Origin: CAZPUI01 sp964415525
GTDB lineage: Bacteria > Acidobacteriota > Holophagae > Holophagales > Holophagaceae
Assembly: GCA_964415525.1 (NCBI GenBank)
Contig: CAYQAS010000006.1
Location: 8,835 to 72,834 of the forward strand
Reading direction: 5' to 3'
DNA: 64,000 nucleotides
The notes beneath the pieces are model-generated. The model searched no databases and was not told the origin of the DNA. It saw nothing but the letters and a program-made list of their open reading frames with translations. Below, piece by piece: positions 15,881 to 22,100 of the stretch. Made by a program: the position numbers and the translations under genes. How positions within the stretch are numbered: position 1 is the stretch's first letter; each line of letters opens with the position of its first letter.

Positions 15881-17722
15881 AACGCGGACCTCGATCCGAC
15901 TGGGACGGGCGGCCTCCCGAAAGACCTTCTGGGTGGCCTTCACGAAGGCCTCTGGCGGCGCCGTGGCGATGTCGCCGAAGGTCTGAGGATTGCGGTCCAC
16001 CAGGGGGAACCAGCTGCACTGCACCTGGACCATGAGGCGATGACCTTTCTGGAAGGTGTGGCAGATGTCAGGCAGGTCGAAGGCGACTTCGTCCGGCTGG
16101 TCCGGCACGAAGGGGGTAGGCTTCTCGAAGGAACGACGGTATTTCCCGCGGAAGGCCTCCGCCCGCACCAGCATCTGCGCGCCGCTGGGCTGCCAGCCAG
16201 AGGTACCAGGGGCGATGATTCCGCCGCCGCCCTCCGGCAGGACATCCACCACCTTCACCACCCAGTCGCTGTCCGTGCCGCTGGTGCTGACATGGAGCAC
16301 GGCCCGGACGGGGCCCGCCAGGGTGAGGTCGCTCTGGAGCGGTTCGGTTTCGTATGTGAGAACGTCTGGTCGCCTGCCTGCAAAGCGTTGATCCTCGGCC
16401 ATGTAGGGCGCGTGGTAGGTGAACGAGATGGCCTGCGTGTACGGCACCGGCTTGGCGGGATCGCTCACGAAGCTGTCCCCGGCGCTGGTCGCCGTCGGAG
16501 GCGCGTTGCGGAGGCTGCCGTCGGCGTCGAAGTGGAACGTCCCAGGTTGGGCGTCCTTCGGCGGCCAGGCGTCGAAGCGCCGCCAGCGGTTCGTTCCCGT
16601 CTCGAAGACGGTCGCCCGAGGCAGGGGGGGCATCGGGATGCCCTTGAGGTGGTGCTGGAAGAAGGGGAACTCGATCTCCCGCTGGAAGCGCTCGGCGGTG
16701 TTTTCGCCGAAGTTCAGCACGCCGAGTCGGGACGCTTCGATCGTGGCCCAGGCGCCGTGGGTCCAGGGGCCCATCACGAGGTGGGCGGTGGTGCGCGGAC
16801 TCTGCTGGGCCAGGGCTCGGTCGCAGGCCAGAGCGCCGAAGAGGTCCTCGCCATCGAACCAGCCTCCGACGGTGAGTACGGCAGGTTTCACCTCCCGGAT
16901 TTGGGGACGGAGATCCCGGGTCTGCCAGAAGGCATCACGGGTCGCGTGGGCGATGGTGAGATCCCAGAGCGGCTCCTTGCCATTGAAAAGGGCGGTGCCC
17001 GCGCGATGGGCATTGCCTTGCTCCAGGAACCAGCGATAGCCATCCCTGGATGGAGTGGGGATCTGCGGGCCATCCTCTAGACTGGGCTGGGAACCCCGGG
17101 ATCGAAAGAAACAGAGAATACTGGCGGTGGCGGCGAGCTGGAGGGCGCCGTGGTGATAGGCGTCATCTCCCTGCCAGAGGTCGATCATGGGGGCCTGGGG
17201 GCTGACAGCCTTCAGCGCGGGATGGCCGCAGAGCATGCCCTGGGCCGTGTAATGGCCGGGATAGCTGATCCCCCACATGCCCGCGCGCCCGTTGTGGCCG
17301 GGAATGTGCTTCAGCAGCCACTCCAGGGTGTCGTAGGTGTCCGTGCGCTCGTCCACGGTGCCCTGGGGGCGCACATCGACGAAGACGCCCTCGGAGAGGT
17401 AGCGCCCCCGCACGTCCTGATAGACGAAGGCGTAGTCCTCGCGGCTGAGGTACTCTGACGGGCCGAGGGTGGCGGGGTAGCTGGCAGGCCCATAGGGATG
17501 GCTGGCGTAGGGCGTGCGCTGGAGCAGAAAGGGGAAGGGCGCCTGGGGCCTGCGCGGCACATAGATCACCGTGTGCAGCTTTACGCCATCCCGCATGGGG
17601 ATCTTCACTTCGAGCTTCTCAAATCGCTGGCTCACGGAGGCCGAGACGGACGTCTGGGCGGGTGCGACGATCGGGAAGCCGAGGGCGAAAAACAGGGATG
17701 AAATGCGGCACATGACATTCAT
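15866..17722 (-). CDS. CocE/NonD-type alpha/beta hydrolase (X-Pro dipeptidyl-peptidase S15-like), exported
   Basis: The protein has 618 residues from ATG at 17722; a second ATG lies 9 bp downstream. A signal peptide (about 4-22, ending PAQT) is followed by the S15 catalytic domain, with the nucleophile in GISYPGHY (Ser153) and a VYQDVRGRYLSEG block typical of CocE-type hydrolases. The jelly-roll XPep_C-type domain fills the C-terminus (about 400-618, containing SGTDSDWVVKVVDV). Relatives hydrolyse cocaine esters, glutaryl-7-ACA or X-Pro peptides; the substrate here is unknown. The frame stays open upstream through a ComM-like remnant, so the start is not certain. Confidence 0.85.
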   Translation of the reverse strand: MNVMCRISSLFFALGFPIVAPAQTSVSASVSQRFEKLEVKIPMRDGVKLHTVIYVPRRPQAPFPFLLQRTPYASHPYGPASYPATLGPSEYLSREDYAFVYQDVRGRYLSEGVFVDVRPQGTVDERTDTYDTLEWLLKHIPGHNGRAGMWGISYPGHYTAQGMLCGHPALKAVSPQAPMIDLWQGDDAYHHGALQLAATASILCFFRSRGSQPSLEDGPQIPTPSRDGYRWFLEQGNAHRAGTALFNGKEPLWDLTIAHATRDAFWQTRDLRPQIREVKPAVLTVGGWFDGEDLFGALACDRALAQQSPRTTAHLVMGPWTHGAWATIEASRLGVLNFGENTAERFQREIEFPFFQHHLKGIPMPPLPRATVFETGTNRWRRFDAWPPKDAQPGTFHFDADGSLRNAPPTATSAGDSFVSDPAKPVPYTQAISFTYHAPYMAEDQRFAGRRPDVLTYETEPLQSDLTLAGPVRAVLHVSTSGTDSDWVVKVVDVLPEGGGGIIAPGTSGWQPSGAQMLVRAEAFRGKYRRSFEKPTPFVPDQPDEVAFDLPDICHTFQKGHRLMVQVQCSWFPLVDRNPQTFGDIATAPPEAFVKATQKVFREAARPSRIEVRVLPER

Positions 17723-17830
17723 TCTAGAGGCTTTCAGCAGGTGGGCAGAGAGAGGACCTATCGGTTCGAGGCTGGGATCCTTGAGGGCAATCCACTCAAT
17801 AATGCGATCCAGGGTTCGCGCTGAAAGCCC
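17723..17830 (-). pseudogene. Possible remnant of a ComM/YifB C-terminus
   Basis: Translated in the same frame as the CocE-like gene, this stretch reads GLSARTLDRII near 17820, later EPIGPLSAHLLKASR. This resembles the C-terminal LSAR-x-x-DRIL...HLLEAIQYR end of the ComM/YifB magnesium-chelatase-like ATPase. The rest of that gene is absent and the + strand gene at 17852 occupies the space upstream. It may be a gene relic or chance. Confidence 0.25.
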
Positions 17831-17851
17831 GGTTCGGGCACACTGAAGGCT

Positions 17852-18286
17852 ATGGCGAAGTCCTATTACGCGGGCATGGATCTCGACGCTCCCTGTGGGC
17901 GCTGCAAATCGGAGACGAACCATCGGATTCTCTCCATCACCGACGGGGTGCCGGAGAAGATCATCTGCACCGTCTGCCGGTCTACCCACAAATTCCGAGA
18001 GGCAAAGCCCGTGAAGCCTGCGGCACCCGCGGGTGTCCGGGTGTCCAGGGGTTCGGGGGCGGTCAACGCTCCGAAGCCCTCGGCGCCCAGTCCGAGCCGC
18101 TACCACGATCTGATGATCGAGGAGCAGGCGGGGCTGCGCGCAAAGCCCTACTCCGTCACGGAGCGGGTGGAGTCAGGGGCGTGGATCGACCACCCCTCCT
18201 TCGGTCTGGGCAAGGTCCAGCATCGTTCGGGGCGGAAGATCGACGTTCTGTTCCGGGATGGGCTCAAGACCCTGATCAACGGCTAG
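17852..18286 (+). CDS. Conserved hypothetical protein with CxxC pairs
   Basis: The protein has 144 residues. The N-terminus (1-45) carries CGRC and CTVC, a spacing consistent with a small zinc ribbon. A Pro/Ala/Ser linker (50-85) leads to a C-terminal block ending in HPSFGLGKVQ...KIDVLFRDGLKTL, which resembles the small SH3/Tudor-like barrel seen at the end of CarD/UvrD-type proteins. I do not recognise a named family. A nucleic-acid-linked role is an inference from the ribbon plus barrel and from the following exonuclease gene. Confidence 0.65.
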   Translation: MAKSYYAGMDLDAPCGRCKSETNHRILSITDGVPEKIICTVCRSTHKFREAKPVKPAAPAGVRVSRGSGAVNAPKPSAPSPSRYHDLMIEEQAGLRAKPYSVTERVESGAWIDHPSFGLGKVQHRSGRKIDVLFRDGLKTLING

Positions 18287-18307
18287 GCCTTGACCGGCGA
18301 GGCCCCG

Positions 18308-18925
18308 ATGCTGCCCGAAGCCCCGGTGGGGCTGCGGCAGCTGGCCTTTGCCGTGGTGGACCTCGAGACCACCGGCGGTCGCCCGGTGGCGAACTGGGAT
18401 CGGGAAGGCCGCTTTCATCCTGCGGCCGAGATCACGGAAGTGGGGCTGGTGCGCATGCTTGGGCCTGTGCGGCAGGGGCGCTTTGCGTCCCTGTGTGCCG
18501 TGGAGCGGGACGTGCCGCCCCTGATTCAGCGCCTCACGGGCATCACGCCGGACTTGCTCGAAGGTGCACCAAGCTGGGAGCGCGTGGCGCTGCAGCTGGT
18601 GGATGAGCTGGAGGGCCGTCTTTGGGTGGCTCACAATGCCGGTTTCGACGGTTCTTTCCTCCGGGCCTACCTGCCCGAGGGACTCTGGAAGCGCCATACC
18701 CTCGTCTGCACCATCCGGCTCGCCATGAAGCTCATCCCAGAGGCACCGCGCCGCTCCTTGAGCTTCTTGGTGGACTTCCTTGGATTGGGTCACGAACAAC
18801 CCCACCGCGCCCTGCCGGACGCCGAAGCCACAGCGGATCTGCTCCAGGTGCTGCTGGAGCGCGCGGAGGCCGCAGGCTGGGACGGGGACCGGTTCGTGGA
18901 AGAAGGGCGCATCGCCTGGAAGTGA
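18308..18925 (+). CDS. DEDDh 3'-5' exonuclease (DnaQ/epsilon-like)
   Basis: The protein has 205 residues from an ATG with GGCGAGG upstream; a TTG at 18290 would add six residues. Exo I is VVDLETTG (Asp18, Glu20), Exo II is AHNAGFD, and Exo III is HRALPDAEAT with the catalytic His and Asp. A proofreading or nucleic-acid trimming exonuclease is supported, but not that it is the polymerase III subunit itself. An insertion after Exo I (PVANWDREGRFHPAAE) is longer than in E. coli DnaQ. It lies 21 bp after the zinc-ribbon gene and 19 bp before the YraN gene. Confidence 0.85.
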   Translation: MLPEAPVGLRQLAFAVVDLETTGGRPVANWDREGRFHPAAEITEVGLVRMLGPVRQGRFASLCAVERDVPPLIQRLTGITPDLLEGAPSWERVALQLVDELEGRLWVAHNAGFDGSFLRAYLPEGLWKRHTLVCTIRLAMKLIPEAPRRSLSFLVDFLGLGHEQPHRALPDAEATADLLQVLLERAEAAGWDGDRFVEEGRIAWK

Positions 18926-18944
18926 GCTTCGCTACCATGGCGGC

Positions 18945-19325
18945 ATGAATGTTACAGAGCGCGGAAGACGTGCGGCGCGTTTCGGTCGGCTGGCCGAGCG
19001 GGGAACCCTCTGGCTTTTGTGGTTGAGGGGCTGGGAGCTGGTGGGCTGGCGCGTGAAGGTCGGCAAGTGCGAGCTAGACCTTCTGGTGGCTCGTGGTGAT
19101 GAATTGCGCCTCGTTGAGGTGAAGGCTCGGGGTCGAGGCGCCTGGATCGGAGCCGATCTCGCCCTGAGCTACGCCCAGCGCCAGCGACTCCAGCGCGGAC
19201 TTTCCCGCTTCTTGGACGGCGTCCCGTGGCCGGGGCGGCTCACCTTTCAGCGGGTGAGCTGGTCAGGGTGGCGTCCCTGCTTTCATCCGCCGGAACGCTG
19301 GGATGCCCTACACCCACGGGCCTGA
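18945..19325 (+). CDS. UPF0102 / YraN-family nuclease-fold protein
   Basis: The protein has 126 residues, the usual family length. It shows the N-terminal RRAARFGRLAE segment and the Holliday-junction-resolvase-like core with VGKCELDLLVARGDELRLVEVKAR, where ELD and EVK provide the acidic and Lys active-site residues of the PD-(D/E)xK fold. Function in vivo is unknown. It lies 19 bp downstream of the exonuclease gene, and its 3' end is 4 bp from the convergent DUF1904 gene. Confidence 0.85.
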   Translation: MNVTERGRRAARFGRLAERGTLWLLWLRGWELVGWRVKVGKCELDLLVARGDELRLVEVKARGRGAWIGADLALSYAQRQRLQRGLSRFLDGVPWPGRLTFQRVSWSGWRPCFHPPERWDALHPRA

Positions 19326-19329
19326 TTCG

Positions 19330-19653
19330 TTAGAAATGGGCGCCATCCTCGTAATACGCCCGCCGTTCCAATTTCAGGAACACCACATCTGGTGCCTCGC
19401 AGCCCACGGCCTTTAGGCGTTCCGTGAGTGCCTGGGCCACGCGGTCTTGGACCTCCTCGCCGCGGTCGAACCAGGCGACTTCCACGAAGGGCACCACGGC
19501 CTCGCCGGGTTCAGGGAGGGGTGTGTCGCCGGAGGCCAGCAGCACCATGTAGGTACGCGGGCACTGGAGGAGGGACTCCATGTCATCGAAGATCCCCTGT
19601 CGTGCGGCCAGGAGCCGTTCCGTGGATATGCCAGTGGTGCGGATGCGGGGCAT
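19330..19653 (-). CDS. DUF1904 / tautomerase-like small protein
   Basis: The protein has 107 residues. It begins MPRIRTTGIS, the Pro1 start seen in the tautomerase (MIF/4-OT) superfamily, and the VPFVEVAWFDRGEEVQDRVAQAL block matches the DUF1904 pattern. No activity is known for the family. Free-standing on the minus strand, with no partner gene. Confidence 0.6.
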   Translation of the reverse strand: MPRIRTTGISTERLLAARQGIFDDMESLLQCPRTYMVLLASGDTPLPEPGEAVVPFVEVAWFDRGEEVQDRVAQALTERLKAVGCEAPDVVFLKLERRAYYEDGAHF

Positions 19654-19819
19654 GGGTCTCGCCTCAGGTGTCGGTGGTGTGGTTGTTGTGAGTTAGATGG
19701 AAAAGTCTGGAGTGTTTCGGGAGAAAGGGCTGCTTCGGTGTCTCCATCCACGGCTGCCGGTGGGTGGCCCTTGCTTCGGAGCCCGGGGCCCGGTGAGATG
19801 GTCAAGAGAGGAACGTCCT

Positions 19820-20800
19820 ATGCCCCAAACGCAACGAGCCCGCATCCGGGTGGCGATCACCGCCATCGTGGCGGGAGTCTCCATTCTTGGCCTGAAATAC
19901 TACGCCTATTACGTTAGCGGCTCTGCGGCCCTGATGTCCGATGCCTACGAGAGCGTCGTGAACGTCGTATCCGCCATCTTCGCACTGGGGGCTGTCCTGT
20001 ATGCCGACCAGCCCGCGGATAAAGAACACCCATACGGGCACGGCAAGATCGAACATTTCAGCGCCGCCTTCGAGGGGGGCATGATTTCCCTGGCCGCCGT
20101 GATGATCATCTACGAGGCCATCAAGGCGATGGTGTCGCCGAAGCCTCTCGAGGCGCTCGGCCTCGGCCTCATCATCAACTTCGGGGCCGGGGCCATGAAC
20201 GGGCTGCTGGGGCTCTACCTCGTGCAGGCCGGCAAGAAACAAGGCAGCCAGGCCCTCATGGCGGATGGCCATCACGTCCTGTCCGACTTCTACACGACCC
20301 TGGGCATCGGCGCCGGCCTGCTGCTGGTGAAGCTCACAGGGCTGACCTGGCTGGATCCCATCATGGCCATTGGTGTAGGCGTGCTGCTGGCCTGGACGGG
20401 CTTCAAGCTCGTGAGGGCCTCCAGCGAAGCGCTCCTGGATCGGGAAGACCCGGAACTTGTGGGGCGCCTCGTCCAGGTCATCAACCGAGTGCGGCCCACC
20501 GGTGTGCTGGCGATTCACGAACTTCGAACCCTGCGCAATGGGCGATACACCCATGTGGACATCCACATCGTGATTCCCGAGTTCTACACGATCACTCAAG
20601 GGCACGCTCTGGTGGAGACGTTCAACCGTGAGGTGATTGAAGGCGTGGGACTCGAAGGGGAACTCCACACCCACACGGACCCGTGCATGCGGGCGCACTG
20701 TGCGGGATGCCCCGTGGAGCCATGCCCGGTGCGGCTGGCGCCCCAGACCGCCTGCACCTTCATCACGGCACCGGCGGCGGTGGCACCCGGCGAAATCTAG
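19820..20800 (+). CDS. Cation diffusion facilitator (CDF) family transporter with Cys-rich tail
   Basis: The protein has 326 residues. There are six membrane helices between residues 10 and 210. The metal site is built from SDAYES (Asp41, Ser45) in TM2 and DGHHVLSD (His152, Asp156) in TM5. The HPYGHGKIEH loop after TM2 is also a family hallmark. The C-terminal cytoplasmic domain (about 215-326) ends in an unusual HTHTDPCMRAHCAGCPVEPC cluster, a probable metal-sensing site. CDF proteins export Zn, Co, Fe or Mn in exchange for protons. RBS AGAGAGGA precedes the ATG. No metal-responsive operator or known metal riboswitch could be recognised in the 165-bp leader. Confidence 0.9.
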   Translation: MPQTQRARIRVAITAIVAGVSILGLKYYAYYVSGSAALMSDAYESVVNVVSAIFALGAVLYADQPADKEHPYGHGKIEHFSAAFEGGMISLAAVMIIYEAIKAMVSPKPLEALGLGLIINFGAGAMNGLLGLYLVQAGKKQGSQALMADGHHVLSDFYTTLGIGAGLLLVKLTGLTWLDPIMAIGVGVLLAWTGFKLVRASSEALLDREDPELVGRLVQVINRVRPTGVLAIHELRTLRNGRYTHVDIHIVIPEFYTITQGHALVETFNREVIEGVGLEGELHTHTDPCMRAHCAGCPVEPCPVRLAPQTACTFITAPAAVAPGEI

Positions 20801-20866
20801 GCGGACATTCCTGCCCATTGAGGGAATGGACTGACATGCCGATGTTTATGGCATGAGGAGTCTCCC

Positions 20867-21190
20867 ATGGCCATGGATATTTCCAGCATCACCCGCTCCG
20901 CTATGACTGCCGCCACCCAATCCATGGCAGTCAACGCCAACAATGTCGCCAATGCGCAGACGCCAGAGTTCGCCTCCAAGCGGGCGGACCTGCAGGATCA
21001 GGCCGCCGGTGGGGTCCAGGTTTCCGCAGTGCGGGATCGTGGCGCTCCGATCGTGGCGGGGCAGAGCAACGTGGACTACGCCCAGGAGATTTCCGAGGCG
21101 GCCAATGCCAAGACCCTGGCCATTGCGCAGACTGCTGTCATCAAGACCCAGGATGCGATGCTGGGAGCGGTGATGGACATGCGGGCTTGA
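20867..21190 (+). CDS. Short flagellar rod/hook-type protein (FlgB/C/G-like termini)
   Basis: The protein has 107 residues. The N-terminus carries the rod-protein signature VNANNVANAQTPEF (the ANNxANxxTxGF motif). The C-terminus, NVDYAQEISEAANAKTLAIAQ, matches the heptad-rich C-terminal helix of axial proteins (FlgC/FlgG). Only about 35 residues separate the two, so the D1 domain is nearly absent. Full FlgC is about 135-150 residues and has a longer middle. No flagellar genes are nearby. It could be a minimal axial protein or a paralogue with another role. RBS GAGGAG precedes the ATG. Confidence 0.6.
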   Translation: MAMDISSITRSAMTAATQSMAVNANNVANAQTPEFASKRADLQDQAAGGVQVSAVRDRGAPIVAGQSNVDYAQEISEAANAKTLAIAQTAVIKTQDAMLGAVMDMRA

Positions 21191-21195
21191 AGGCC

Positions 21196-21245
21196 CCCCT
21201 CAAAGAGAAGGCGGCGGAATCTTCCGCCGCCTTCTCTTTGAGGGG
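21196..21245. terminator. Very long bidirectional terminator hairpin
   Basis: A perfect 24-bp stem (21196-21219 with 21222-21245) has a 2-nt loop. The core AAAGAGAAGGCGGCGG is complemented exactly. It separates the rod-like gene from the convergent ABC ATPase. Confidence 0.85.
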
Positions 21246-21252
21246 TTCGATC

Positions 21253-21984
21253 CTACAGGGTCAGGTGAGCGAGGTGCTCCTCGGTGCTGATGGGAGTGTT
21301 GACCTCGTCATGCTTGATCTTGCCGTCCAGCAACTTGACGATGCGGTGGGCGTGGCGGGCGATGTCTTCTTCGTGGGTCACGAGGATGATGGTGTTGCCG
21401 CGCCGATAGAGTTCCTCGAAGAGGGCCATGATCTCGACGCTGGTCTTGGTATCCAGGGCGCCGGTGGGTTCATCGGCCAGGAGGATGGAGGGGCGGTTCA
21501 CCAGGGCGCGGGCAATGGCCACGCGCTGGCGCTGGCCGCCGGAGAGCTGGTTGGGCATGTGGTCAGCGCGGGGGGCGAGACCCACGGCGTCCAGGGCTTC
21601 CAGGGCGCGCTTGTGGCGCTCGGCGGGCGGAATTCCCGCGTAGACCAGGGGCAGCTCCACGTTCTGCAGGGCCGTGGTGCGCGCCAGCAGGTTGAAGGTC
21701 TGGAAGACGAAGCCGATCTCCTCGTTGCGGATCTGGGCCAGCTCGTCGTCCGTCATCTTGCTGACGATCTTGCTGTTCAGCATGTAGTCGCCGGAGGTGG
21801 GGCTATCCAGGCAACCGATCATGTTCATCATGGTGGATTTTCCGGATCCGGAAGGGCCCATGATGGCCACATATTCCCCGCGGTTGATGGAGAGGCTCAC
21901 GCCATCAAGAGCCCGAACCTCCATATCGCCCATGGGGTAGATCTTGGTGATGTCCGTGAGTTGGATCAGCGGGGCCTCGTTCAT
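21253..21984 (-). CDS. ABC transporter ATP-binding protein, MacB/LolD type
   Basis: The protein has 243 residues from ATG with RBS GAGGGAA. Walker A is GPSGSGKST (43-51), the signature is LSGGQ, and Walker B is ILLADEPTG followed by a THEEDIARHAHR switch segment. The MNMIGCLDSPTSGDYMLN region is typical of MacB/LolD-type ATPases, which drive mechanotransmission permeases that move lipoproteins, peptides or antibiotics. The permease partner is not adjacent: the next gene downstream on this strand is absent and upstream is a divergent gene. Confidence 0.85.
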   Translation of the reverse strand: MNEAPLIQLTDITKIYPMGDMEVRALDGVSLSINRGEYVAIMGPSGSGKSTMMNMIGCLDSPTSGDYMLNSKIVSKMTDDELAQIRNEEIGFVFQTFNLLARTTALQNVELPLVYAGIPPAERHKRALEALDAVGLAPRADHMPNQLSGGQRQRVAIARALVNRPSILLADEPTGALDTKTSVEIMALFEELYRRGNTIILVTHEEDIARHAHRIVKLLDGKIKHDEVNTPISTEEHLAHLTL

Positions 21985-22100
21985 GGATTCCCTCAAAGAG
22001 TCTTGCCTCAATACATGATGCCCACCGGGGCGCCACCTTGACTAGGCGAGTCTTCGCATGAGACAGGTTCACCGTTTAGGTTGTTGAAGACGGAGGCCCC

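Noticed and set aside
19654..19819. Mn or Ni/Co riboswitch before the CDF transporter
   Set aside because: The conserved blocks of the yybP-ykoY and NiCo motifs could not be found in the leader.
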